From: Jannaschia helgolandensis
Lineage (GTDB): Bacteria; Pseudomonadota; Alphaproteobacteria; Rhodobacterales; Rhodobacteraceae
NCBI RefSeq assembly: GCF_900109285.1
Contig: NZ_FNZQ01000003.1
Coordinates: 186,001-250,000, forward strand
Direction: 5' to 3'
Length of the DNA stretch: 64,000 bases
Shown here: piece after piece, positions 54,816 through 62,573 of the stretch
Layout of the letters: every line of letters starts with the position of its first letter
Numbering within the stretch: the stretch's first letter is position 1
Notes under the pieces: generated by a model
Told to the model about the DNA's origin: nothing
Database searches by the model: none
What the model saw: the letters and a program-made list of their open reading frames with translations, nothing else
Program-made: the position numbers and the translations under genes

Positions 54816-55310
54816 ATGCGCACTGCCCTCTATCCCGGCACGTTCGATCCGATCACCAAGGGTCATATCGACATCATCAAACGGGCCTGCACGCTGGTGG
54901 ATCGTCTGGTGATCGGGGTCGCCATCAATCGCGACAAAAGCCCATTGTTCACTCTTGAGGAACGCGTTGCCATGGTCGAGGCCGAGGCGGTGTTCTGGTC
55001 CGACCGCACCGGCACGGAGATCGTCGTATACCCGTTCGAGAACCTGCTGATCGACTGTGCACGGGACGTCGGCGCGCAAATGATCGTGCGCGGCCTGCGG
55101 GCGGTCGCGGATTTCGAGTACGAATATCAGATGGTCGGTATGAACCGCATTCTGGACGATCAGATCGAGACCGTATTCCTGATGGCCGAAGCACAGCATC
55201 AGGCGATTGCGTCCAAACTGGTCAAGGAAATCGCGCGGCTGGGCGGCGACGTGTCGTCTTTCGTCACGCCGCCCGTGGATGCGGCGCTGCGCGACAGGTT
55301 CGGACACTGA
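54816..55310 (+). CDS. coaD: Pantetheine-phosphate adenylyltransferase
   Basis: A 164-residue CoA biosynthesis enzyme adding AMP to 4-phosphopantetheine. The start at 54816 gives MRTALYPGTFDPITKGHIDII with the T/HxGH nucleotide-binding motif. LIVRGLRAVADFEYEYQM-type sequence (IVRGLRAVADFEYEYQMVG) and SKLVKEIARLGGDVSSFV complete the family pattern. Confidence 0.96.
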   Translation: MRTALYPGTFDPITKGHIDIIKRACTLVDRLVIGVAINRDKSPLFTLEERVAMVEAEAVFWSDRTGTEIVVYPFENLLIDCARDVGAQMIVRGLRAVADFEYEYQMVGMNRILDDQIETVFLMAEAQHQAIASKLVKEIARLGGDVSSFVTPPVDAALRDRFGH

Positions 55311-55344
55311 CCCTCCGCGATCGCCGCGCGGTCAATCCTCCGTT

Positions 55345-55914
55345 TCAGTCCGCCGATCCGCCCCGCGACAAGGCCGCAACACCCGTGCGGGCCATTTCAA
55401 CCAGGCCGATGGGTCGCATCAGGTCGGCGAAGGCGTCGATCTTGCCGACGTCGCCGGTGATCTCGAACACGAAGCTGTCCAGCGTCGAATCCACGACATT
55501 GGCGCGGAAGATCTCGGCCAGGCGCAGGGCCTCGATCCGTTTTTCGCCGGTGCCCTGCACCTTGAACAGCGCCAGCTCCCGCTCGACCGGTTTGCCCTCG
55601 ACCGTCAGGTCGTGGACATCGCGCACCGACACGATTCGGCCCAGCTGCGCCTTGATCTGCTCGATCACCTGGGGCGTGCCGACGGTGACGACGGTGACGC
55701 GCGACGTATGCCCCTCGTGGTCGACTTCGGCGACGGTCAGGCTTTCGATGTTATAGCCGCGCCCGGAAAACAGGCCGATCACACGGGCCAGCACACCGGC
55801 TTCGTTTTCGACCAGAATGGCCAGTGTATGCCTTTCCTGAACGTCCGAGAAGTTCGGCCGAAGGTTATAGGCGGAATGGCTGGTCGAGCCTTTCTTGAGT
55901 TTCAGCGCGGACAT
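55345..55914 (-). CDS. ilvH: Acetolactate synthase small (regulatory) subunit
   Basis: A 189-residue regulatory subunit from the ATG at 55914. The N-terminal ACT domain has HTLAILVENEAGVLARVIGLFSGRGYNIESLTVAEV, with the Gly/Asn residues that bind the feedback inhibitor valine. A second ACT-like domain follows (ERELALFKVQGTG onward). A 25-residue N-terminal extension precedes it. Unusually, ilvB is not adjacent: an EF-hand gene on the other strand lies between. Confidence 0.95.
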   Translation of the reverse strand: MSALKLKKGSTSHSAYNLRPNFSDVQERHTLAILVENEAGVLARVIGLFSGRGYNIESLTVAEVDHEGHTSRVTVVTVGTPQVIEQIKAQLGRIVSVRDVHDLTVEGKPVERELALFKVQGTGEKRIEALRLAEIFRANVVDSTLDSFVFEITGDVGKIDAFADLMRPIGLVEMARTGVAALSRGGSAD

Positions 55915-56314
55915 GACCCGAGTCTCCCTTGGCGTTTGGGGAGAGTCATGCCGGAAATCCGGGGCGGGGGGAAGAGACGGGGGCAACAGGGAGATTGCAC
56001 CGGGTCGACGGGGCCGGGATGCACATGCTGCCCCGTGCGATCGTCTGGGCGTGTCTTCGCATGGCAGTGTCCGGATTGTGATTGTTCGGTCAGTCGACGC
56101 TTGCCAATCGACCCCTTGGCCCGTTTTGCACGTGCGGAAAACCGCAGACGGCAGAACACCGCGCGATTTCTGGCGTCTCACCGCCGCTGGACCGGCGACG
56201 TCCGTCCAAGATCGATGCTGCGCGGGATTGCCAGTGGCGACAGTCCCCCGGCGCGGTCAGGTCAGAGGCAGGAGACGCGGGCATTCCGTCCGTGGTCCAC
56301 CAAGGAGAGATGAC
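55915..56314. other. Divergent intergenic region, ilvH / EF-hand gene
   Basis: This 400-bp stretch separates the starts of ilvH (minus) and the EF-hand gene (plus). Frames open through it have no recognisable protein features. It should contain promoters for both genes, but no specific operator or leader peptide was seen. AAGGAGAG at 56302-56309 is the ribosome site of the EF-hand gene. Confidence 0.5.
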
Positions 56315-56707
56315 ATGACCCTTTCGAATGCAGGCAAACTGATGCTTCTGACGAGTGCTTTCGCCCTGTCGGTCGGTTCAGCGATGGCGCAGGCCAGCTG
56401 GGACCAGAACGCCGACGGCTCCCTCAATCCTCAGGAATTCGTTTCCGGCTTCGGCGCGCTGGACAAGTTCTCGACGTTCGACGCCGACGGCAGCGTCCAA
56501 CTGGATCAGGCCGAATGGGACACGGGTCTGGGCGACGTCGGCGAATATGCCAACATGGATCTGAACGGCGACGGCGGCGTCGATGAGGCCGAGTTCAACG
56601 CCCTGCTGTTCAATCGCTACGACGGCGACGGGTCGGGCACACTCGACGCGGAAGAGATCGCCATGGTCGAGGCCGATCTGGCCGAAGACGGGCTGCTCGC
56701 GCGCTAG
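56315..56707 (+). CDS. Exported EF-hand calcium-binding protein
   Basis: A 130-residue precursor from the ATG at 56315. Signal peptide KLMLLTSAFALSVGSAMAQ is followed by EF-hand loops DQNADGSLNPQE, DADGSVQLDQAE, DLNGDGGVDEAE and DGDGSGTLDAEE. Such small acidic periplasmic calsymin-like proteins are common in Rhodobacterales, but their targets are unknown. It lies between ilvH and ilvB on the opposite strand. Confidence 0.88.
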   Translation: MTLSNAGKLMLLTSAFALSVGSAMAQASWDQNADGSLNPQEFVSGFGALDKFSTFDADGSVQLDQAEWDTGLGDVGEYANMDLNGDGGVDEAEFNALLFNRYDGDGSGTLDAEEIAMVEADLAEDGLLAR

Positions 56708-56786
56708 ATTGCCGGGACGGGGCCGTTTCCCTCCGGCCCCCGGCCCGGTTCGGAAGGGGGCGCAATGCCTGCGCCCCCTGATGTCA

Positions 56787-58556
56787 TCAGACCAGAACCG
56801 ACCCTTTGGCGTCGATCACGCCCTGGGTATCCGCGTCACCCAGCAGCATATCATTGTGCGCTTTGCCCGAGGGGATCATGGGGAAGCAGTTCTCGTGCTT
56901 TTCGACCAGACAATCGAAGACCACCGGCCCGTCGTAAGCCAGCATTTCCTTGATCGCCTCGTCCAGATCGTCGGGGTTGTCGCAGCGGATGCCCTTGGCC
57001 CCGAACGCCTCGGCCAGTTTGACGAAATCAGGCAGGGCCTCGGACCATGATTGTGAATACCGCTCGCCGTGCAGCAATTCCTGCCACTGACGGACCATGC
57101 CCAGACGCTCGTTGTTGATGATGAACTGCTTCACCGGCAGTTTGAACTGTGCCGCCGTGCCCATCTCCTGCATGTTCATCAGCCAAGACGCCTCACCGGC
57201 GACGTTGATGACCAGCGCATCGGGGTGTGCGACCTGCACGCCGATGGACGATGGGAAGCCATAGCCCATCGTGCCCAGCCCGCCGCTCGTCATCCATCGG
57301 TTCGGATCCTCGAACCCCATGTATTGCGCGGCCCACATCTGATGCTGGCCGACCTCGGTGCAGATATACCGATCATGGTCCTTGGTCAGAGCCTCCAGAC
57401 GCGACAGCGCGTATTGCGGCTTGATGACAGCGCCTTCCTGCCTGAACTTCAGGCAATCGACCTTGCGCCATTCCTCGATCTGGCCCCACCATTTCTGAAC
57501 GCCGCCCGCGTTGGTCTTGCGCCCGCGCGCCTTCCACAGGCGCAGCGCATCCTCCAGCACATGGGCGATATCGCCCAGGATCGGGACATCCGCCTTGACC
57601 ACCTTGTTGATCGACGACGGGTCGATATCGATGTGGACCTTGGTGGATTTCGGGCTGAAATGTTCCAGCACGCCAGTGATCCGGTCGTCGAACCGCGCGC
57701 CGACGTTGATCATCAGGTCACAGCCGTGCATCGCCATGTTGGCTTCATACAGCCCGTGCATTCCCAACATGCCCAGCCACTTGGCGCCCGAGGCCGGATA
57801 CGCCCCCAGCCCCATCAGGGTGGAGGTGATCGGAAAGCCGGTGCCCTCGACCAGTTCGCGCAGCAATTGCGACGCGGCGGGGCCGGAGTTGATGACACCG
57901 CCGCCGGTATAGAACACCGGGCGTTCGGCGCGTTCGATCAGATCGACCAACTGCTCGATCGCCTCCGGGTCGCCCTTCAGGCGCGGCTGATAATGCGAAG
58001 CCCCGATCTGCTTCGGCCCGACGTAATTGCCGTTGGCGAACTGGATGTCCTTGGGGATGTCGACCAGAACCGGACCGGGACGACCGGAAGTGGCGACATG
58101 AAACGCCTCGTGCAGGGCGGGGGCCAGATCGTCGGTCTCCTTCACCAACCAGTTGTGCTTGGTGCAGGGACGGGTAATGCCGACGGTATCCGCCTCCTGA
58201 AAGGCGTCCGAGCCGATCATGAAGGTCGGCACCTGACCCGACAGGACGACGATCGGGATGCTGTCCATCAGCGCGTCGGTCAGCCCGGTCACCGCGTTGG
58301 TCGCGCCAGGGCCGGAGGTCACAAGCGCCACGCCGGGCTTGCCCGTGCTGCGGGCGTAACCTTCGGCGGCGTGAACGGCGGCCTGTTCGTGGCGCACGAG
58401 GATGTGCCTGATATCGGTCTGCTGAAAAATCTCGTCATAGATCGGCAGCACCGCACCGCCGGGATACCCGAAGATCGTATCGACCCCCTGATCGACCAGC
58501 GCCTTCACGACCATCTGCGCGCCCGTCAGCTGCTTTGCGCCGGAATGTTTGTTCAT
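56787..58556 (-). CDS. ilvB: Acetolactate synthase large (catalytic) subunit
   Basis: A 589-residue ThDP enzyme from the ATG at 58556, preceded by AAGGATCAGG. It condenses pyruvate (or pyruvate and 2-oxobutyrate), the first common step of branched-chain amino acid synthesis. Motifs: VDTIFGYPGGAVLPIYDE, VRHEQAAVHAAEGYARSTGKPG (catalytic Glu), ATSGRPGPVLVDIPKD, GGLGTMGYGFPSSIG, and the ThDP loop VAGEASWLMNMQEM. Regulated by the leader attenuator at 58588-58691. Confidence 0.96.
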   Translation of the reverse strand: MNKHSGAKQLTGAQMVVKALVDQGVDTIFGYPGGAVLPIYDEIFQQTDIRHILVRHEQAAVHAAEGYARSTGKPGVALVTSGPGATNAVTGLTDALMDSIPIVVLSGQVPTFMIGSDAFQEADTVGITRPCTKHNWLVKETDDLAPALHEAFHVATSGRPGPVLVDIPKDIQFANGNYVGPKQIGASHYQPRLKGDPEAIEQLVDLIERAERPVFYTGGGVINSGPAASQLLRELVEGTGFPITSTLMGLGAYPASGAKWLGMLGMHGLYEANMAMHGCDLMINVGARFDDRITGVLEHFSPKSTKVHIDIDPSSINKVVKADVPILGDIAHVLEDALRLWKARGRKTNAGGVQKWWGQIEEWRKVDCLKFRQEGAVIKPQYALSRLEALTKDHDRYICTEVGQHQMWAAQYMGFEDPNRWMTSGGLGTMGYGFPSSIGVQVAHPDALVINVAGEASWLMNMQEMGTAAQFKLPVKQFIINNERLGMVRQWQELLHGERYSQSWSEALPDFVKLAEAFGAKGIRCDNPDDLDEAIKEMLAYDGPVVFDCLVEKHENCFPMIPSGKAHNDMLLGDADTQGVIDAKGSVLV

Positions 58557-58587
58557 CGTCCTGATCCTTCTGCGTCGCGCTTCCATG

Positions 58588-58616
58588 AAAAACCCCCGGA
58601 GGGGGAACTCCGGGGG
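58588..58616 (-). terminator. Attenuator terminator upstream of ilvB
   Basis: On the minus strand, a 9-bp perfect stem CCCCCGGAG-TTCCCC-CTCCGGGGG (58616-58593) is followed at once by TTTTT (58592-58588). It sits 31 nt downstream of the branched-chain-rich leader peptide and 31 nt before the ilvB ATG. This is the layout of a transcription attenuator. Confidence 0.9.
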
Positions 58617-58646
58617 CGCATGGTTACCAATATGGTTGCCGATGTC

Positions 58647-58691
58647 TCAGCCCATGCACCCAATTCCGACAATTACGAGAAGCGTGTTCAT
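58647..58691 (-). CDS. ilvL: ilvB leader peptide
   Basis: A 14-codon ORF reads MNTLLVIVGIGCMG and stops at TGA. Six of its residues are Leu, Val or Ile, including the run LLVIV. AAGGAACC lies just before the ATG. Between its stop and the terminator, GGCAACCATATTGGTAACC offers alternative pairing. Ribosome stalling for lack of charged Leu/Val/Ile tRNAs would favour antitermination and ilvB expression (inference from the classical model). Confidence 0.88.
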   Translation of the reverse strand: MNTLLVIVGIGCMG

Positions 58692-58882
58692 CTGCGGTTC
58701 CTTGTCCTGCTCACATCCATAAACATATGGTCGCGGGCGTCAACCGATCAGGGAAAAGTTTCTCTCAGCGGTGCAAAACTTTCCGAAAGTTTCACGAGTG
58801 GAGGTTATATCGACCGTAATCGTCCCTGACCCATGATGTTTCGACCTTGCCGCGCGCGGGTTCAGCGTGGCACGAACCGCCC

Positions 58883-59596
58883 ATGAACACACTCAAAGAT
58901 AAACTGGCCTCGGGCGCCGTCACGCGCGGTCTGTGGCAGAATCTCCCCGGTCCCGAACTTGCCGAACTTGTCGCCCATGCGGGCTTCGACTGGCTGGTCA
59001 TCGACGGGGAACACGGCGCGTGGGACCCTGCCGACATCCGCGCCCGCCTGATCGCCGCGCCTGACGCCGTGGTCCGCGTCCCCTGCGACGAGGCCTGGAT
59101 TCTGAAACAGGCGCTGGACCTTGGCGCGCGAACCGTCCTTGTCCCGATGGTCGACACCGCCGAACAGGCCGCCGTCGTCGTGGCCGCCTGCCGCTATCCG
59201 CCCGCAGGCACGCGCGGCATGGGGGCCTTCGTCGCGCGCGCCGCGATGTATTCGCTCGACCCCGGCTATATCACCCGCGCCAATGACGACGTATCGGTCT
59301 GGGTGCAGGCCGAAAGCCGCGCCGCGCTGGACAACCTCGAAGCCATCTGCGCCGTCCCCGGCGTCGACTGCGTGTTCCTCGGCCCCGCCGATCTTGCCGC
59401 AGACATGGGCACCGACGCCAGCGACCCCGACGTCCATGCGGCCTTGACCGATGCTATCGCGCGGATCGCCGTAACGGGAACTCCGCCGGGCATTTTCGCC
59501 GCCGACCCGGACCGCTGGATCGCGGAGGGCGCGCGCGTCGTGTCGATGGGGTCGGATGCGATGGTGCTGGCACAGGGTCTGCGGGCGCTTCTGTGA
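58883..59596 (+). CDS. HpcH/HpaI family class II aldolase
   Basis: A 237-residue TIM-barrel aldolase from the ATG at 58883. Hallmarks: GLWQNLPGPELAELVAHAGFDWLVIDGEHGAWD, the catalytic Arg region VRVPCDEAWILKQALDLGARTVLVPMVDTAEQAA, and VDCVFLGPADLAADMG. It cleaves or forms 2-keto-3-deoxy acids with pyruvate as product; the aldehyde partner is unknown. It heads a tightly coupled three-gene operon. Confidence 0.92.
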   Translation: MNTLKDKLASGAVTRGLWQNLPGPELAELVAHAGFDWLVIDGEHGAWDPADIRARLIAAPDAVVRVPCDEAWILKQALDLGARTVLVPMVDTAEQAAVVVAACRYPPAGTRGMGAFVARAAMYSLDPGYITRANDDVSVWVQAESRAALDNLEAICAVPGVDCVFLGPADLAADMGTDASDPDVHAALTDAIARIAVTGTPPGIFAADPDRWIAEGARVVSMGSDAMVLAQGLRALL

Positions 59597-60552
59597 TCCT
59601 CTCGGCGCAGGGCGTCCGCGCCGAATGGGATGGGGGTTGCGGCCATTTGCCGTCTCTCGTCATCGACGGCGCGCCTGTCCTGTGGTCCGCGCCGTGGCGC
59701 GACGATCCAGCCATCGCTGTCGACCCGGATATCCCCCCCGTCGAGCGCAGCCTTGGTGGCACATTCACCTGCACCCCGTTCGGGCACGACGATGTGAATA
59801 ACGGCCCGCTGCACGGCCTGTCTGCCAACGCACCCTGGAGGATCATACGCGCTGTGCCCAGCGCGCTGACCGCCACGCGGCATGTCGCGCATGGCCAGAT
59901 CACCGCCCGCATCGCGCTGCGTGACGGCCACCCCGTCCTCTATCAGACGCATATGCTGGACCTGACCGCGCCCTGCACCTTCGCGCATCACCCGATGTTT
60001 CACCTCGCAGACGGCGGGCGCCTCTCTGCCACACCGCAGGCGACACTGACCTTCGCCGCAGAAGCCCCGTTCCATCCGCAACATAGCCGCTTCGACGGGT
60101 TCCCGGACAGCCTCCGGGACTATCCGGATGCGCCATGCGAAGACTTCCTGAGCCTTGTTGACGGCCCCGGCTGGACCGCGCTTGCCCGCCATGCCGAAAA
60201 CGACACGATCCTGACGCTGCGCCGCGCCGATCAACTTCCGGCCACGAACATCTGGATCTCGAACGGCGCACGTGCGCAGCCCCCATGGTCCGGCGTGCGC
60301 GGCATCATCGGCATCGAAGACGCGATCTGTGCCGGGGCCGAAAGGTTCGCCGCCGCGCTGGACGCCAACCGCGTAACGGAGGAGGGGGTGGCCACCGCGC
60401 TGCTGCCCGGCCGCCACGTCATCGCACATGCCATCGCGCGCATTCCCGGATGCCACGACATCCGATCCGTCACGCCCGGTCCCGACAGCCTGACGATGCG
60501 GACGGCTGCCGAGACCATCACCATTCCTTTCGACGGAACCCATTTCCAATGA
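59593..60552 (+). CDS. Galactose mutarotase-like (aldose 1-epimerase superfamily) protein
   Basis: A 319-residue protein starting with a GTG that overlaps the aldolase stop (GTGA). The beta-sandwich pattern GTFTCTPFGHDDVNNGPLHGLSANAPW, with its conserved HG, and TCTFAHHPMFHLADGG resemble the galactose mutarotase superfamily. The C-terminal third (GARAQPPWSGVRGIIGIEDAI) supplies the region where the catalytic Glu is expected. It probably acts on a sugar or sugar-acid linked to the upstream aldolase. The exact subfamily is uncertain. Confidence 0.65.
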   Translation: MILSAQGVRAEWDGGCGHLPSLVIDGAPVLWSAPWRDDPAIAVDPDIPPVERSLGGTFTCTPFGHDDVNNGPLHGLSANAPWRIIRAVPSALTATRHVAHGQITARIALRDGHPVLYQTHMLDLTAPCTFAHHPMFHLADGGRLSATPQATLTFAAEAPFHPQHSRFDGFPDSLRDYPDAPCEDFLSLVDGPGWTALARHAENDTILTLRRADQLPATNIWISNGARAQPPWSGVRGIIGIEDAICAGAERFAAALDANRVTEEGVATALLPGRHVIAHAIARIPGCHDIRSVTPGPDSLTMRTAAETITIPFDGTHFQ

Positions 60553-61007
60553 TCCTGATCGACGCCGACGCCTGCCCGGTGAAATCCGAAATCACCGAAG
60601 TCGCCCTGCGCCGCAACATGCAGGCTATATTCGTGGCAGGCAGCTATCTGCGCCTGACCAACCACCCGCTGATCAAACTGTTCGTGGCGGGTGACAAGTT
60701 CGATGCCGCCGACGATGCCATCGCCGAGGTCGCGCGCCCCGGCACCGTCACGATCACCGCCGACATCCTGCTGGCCGAACGGGTCATCAAGGCCGGGGGT
60801 GCCGCGTTGGACCCGAGGGGCCGCGAGTTCACCGAAACCTCGATCGGCGAGACGGTCGCCAGCCGCAACCTGATGCACGAGCTTCGTCCGGGGATGGAGG
60901 GGATGACCGGCGGGCAGGGTGGCGGCCAGCCCCCGTTCGGCCCCCGCGACCGGGCCGCGTTCAAGAACGCGCTGGACCGGATACTGACCCGCATGGCAAA
61001 AGGTTAG
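60549..61007 (+). CDS. yaiI: UPF0178 (YaiI/YqxD) family protein
   Basis: A 152-residue protein overlapping the upstream gene by 4 nt (ATGA). Family signature: ILIDADACPVKSEITEVALRR at the start, then DAADDAIAEVARPGTVTITADILLAERVIKAGG and FGPRDRAAFKNALDRIL. It has a PIN-like fold with conserved Asp residues (DADACPV), suggesting a nuclease, but the activity is not established. Confidence 0.93.
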   Translation: MILIDADACPVKSEITEVALRRNMQAIFVAGSYLRLTNHPLIKLFVAGDKFDAADDAIAEVARPGTVTITADILLAERVIKAGGAALDPRGREFTETSIGETVASRNLMHELRPGMEGMTGGQGGGQPPFGPRDRAAFKNALDRILTRMAKG

Positions 61008-61030
61008 TCCCGCTTCCTTGCTCCGAAAAT

Positions 61031-61049
61031 TTTTCCGCCGGAGGCTCCG
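61031..61049 (-). repeat. Third GCCTCCGGCGG-type intergenic element
   Basis: TTTTCCGCCGGAGGCTCCG on the plus strand is the inverse of the element at 14120. It is again placed between convergent genes (yaiI and trpE). This placement supports a 3'-end function such as termination. Confidence 0.55.
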
Positions 61050-61070
61050 TCGACACTTTTCGCATCGCCC

Positions 61071-62573
61071 TCAGCGGTTGCCGCGGGCCAGGAACCGACC
61101 GGCCTCGGACGCGGCTATCTTCAGTGCCCGCGACTTATTGACCGTCTCCTGCCATTCGGCCTCGGGATCGCTGTCGTGCACCACACCTCCCCCCGCCTGA
61201 ACATACAGCTTGCCGTCTTTCACGACGCCAGTCCGCAGGGCGATGCACATATCCATATCGCCATTGGCCGAGAAATATCCCACCCCACCGCCGTAAACGC
61301 CGCGTTTTTCGGGCTCCAGTTCGTCGATGATCTCCATCGCCCGCACTTTTGGCGCGCCCGACACCGTGCCGGCAGGCAACCCCGCCAGCAGCGCCGACAG
61401 GGCATCGTGATCCGCCGACAATTCGCCCACGACGTTCGACACGATGTGCATGACGTGGGAATACCGCTCGATTATGAACTTCTCGGTCGGCTTCACGGTC
61501 CCGGTTTTCGCGACCCGCCCGACATCGTTCCGACCAAGGTCCAGCAACATCAGGTGTTCCGCCAGTTCTTTCTGATCGCTCAGCAAATCCTGCTCCAGCG
61601 CCAGATCCTCGGCGGGGGTGGCGCCGCGCGGGCGGGTGCCGGCAATGGGACGGATCGTCACCTCGTTGCCGAAAACGCGGACCAGGATTTCGGGCGAGGC
61701 GCCGACGATCTGAAATTCGCCCATGTCGAAATGGAACAAGAAGGGCGACGGGTTCGTTCGGCGCAGCGCGCGGTAGAGCGAGAACGGCGGCAGTGGAAAA
61801 TCGTATGTCCAGCGCTGCGATGGCACGACCTGAAAGATGTCGCCCGCCGCGATATAATCCCGCGCCACCTCGACAGCCGCCTTGTAATCGTCCTTGGTGA
61901 AGTTCGACACAGGTTCGGCCAGATCAAAAGGCTCCGCCATGTCGCGCGGCTCAGTCACGGCATGGCCCAGCGATGTCAGGGCATCCTGAAGGCGTTCAGC
62001 GGCCTGGGCATAGGCGGCACGGGCGGTCGCGGACTTGTTGAACCACGACGGCGCAACAAGAATCACCTCACCCTTCACGCCGTCCAGAACCGCCACGACC
62101 GAAGGGCGCATCAGCACCGCATCGGGCAAATTCAGCGTATCGGGGTTCACGTTCGGCAGGTGTTCGACCAGCCGGATCATATCGTAACCCAGGTATCCGA
62201 ACAGCCCAGCGCAGGCGGCAGGCAAGTCGTCGGGAAGGGTTATCCGCGATTCATCGAGCAGGGCGCGGATCGCAGCCAGCGGTTCCCCGGCGTCGGTCCA
62301 TGCGGTCGGGTCGTAGCGCGCGGCGCGGTTCACGCGCGACGCGGTGCCGCGACATTCCCAGATCAGGTCGGGCTTCATGCCGACGATGGAATAGCGGCCC
62401 CGGACCTCGCCTCCGGTTACGGATTCCAGGACAAAGGAAAACGGCTGCGCCTCGGCCAGCTTGAGCATCAGAGAGACCGGCGTGTCGAGATCGGCGGGCA
62501 GGCGGGTCCACAGGATCTGATTTTCGCCCCGCCCGAAGCCGGTCTCGAAGGTCGGGAAGTCGGGTGCGATCAT
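61071..62573 (-). CDS. trpE: Anthranilate synthase component I
   Basis: A 500-residue chorismate-using enzyme, first step of tryptophan synthesis. N-terminal part includes PFSFVLESVTGGEVRGRYSIVG (tryptophan feedback region); the catalytic domain has PSQRWTYDFPLPPFSLYRALRRTNPSPF, IRPIAGTRPRGAT, LGRNDVGRVAKTG, LPAGTVSGAPKVRAMEIIDELE and GGGVGYFSANGDMDMCIALRT. Its ATG overlaps the stop of the ppiD gene (TGATG), so it is translationally coupled to it. trpG is not adjacent in this window. Confidence 0.96.
   Translation of the reverse strand: MIAPDFPTFETGFGRGENQILWTRLPADLDTPVSLMLKLAEAQPFSFVLESVTGGEVRGRYSIVGMKPDLIWECRGTASRVNRAARYDPTAWTDAGEPLAAIRALLDESRITLPDDLPAACAGLFGYLGYDMIRLVEHLPNVNPDTLNLPDAVLMRPSVVAVLDGVKGEVILVAPSWFNKSATARAAYAQAAERLQDALTSLGHAVTEPRDMAEPFDLAEPVSNFTKDDYKAAVEVARDYIAAGDIFQVVPSQRWTYDFPLPPFSLYRALRRTNPSPFLFHFDMGEFQIVGASPEILVRVFGNEVTIRPIAGTRPRGATPAEDLALEQDLLSDQKELAEHLMLLDLGRNDVGRVAKTGTVKPTEKFIIERYSHVMHIVSNVVGELSADHDALSALLAGLPAGTVSGAPKVRAMEIIDELEPEKRGVYGGGVGYFSANGDMDMCIALRTGVVKDGKLYVQAGGGVVHDSDPEAEWQETVNKSRALKIAASEAGRFLARGNR

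Noticed and set aside
57069-58829. 586-residue plus-strand open frame opposite ilvB
   Set aside because: It is the complement of a clear acetolactate synthase gene and has no recognisable domain.
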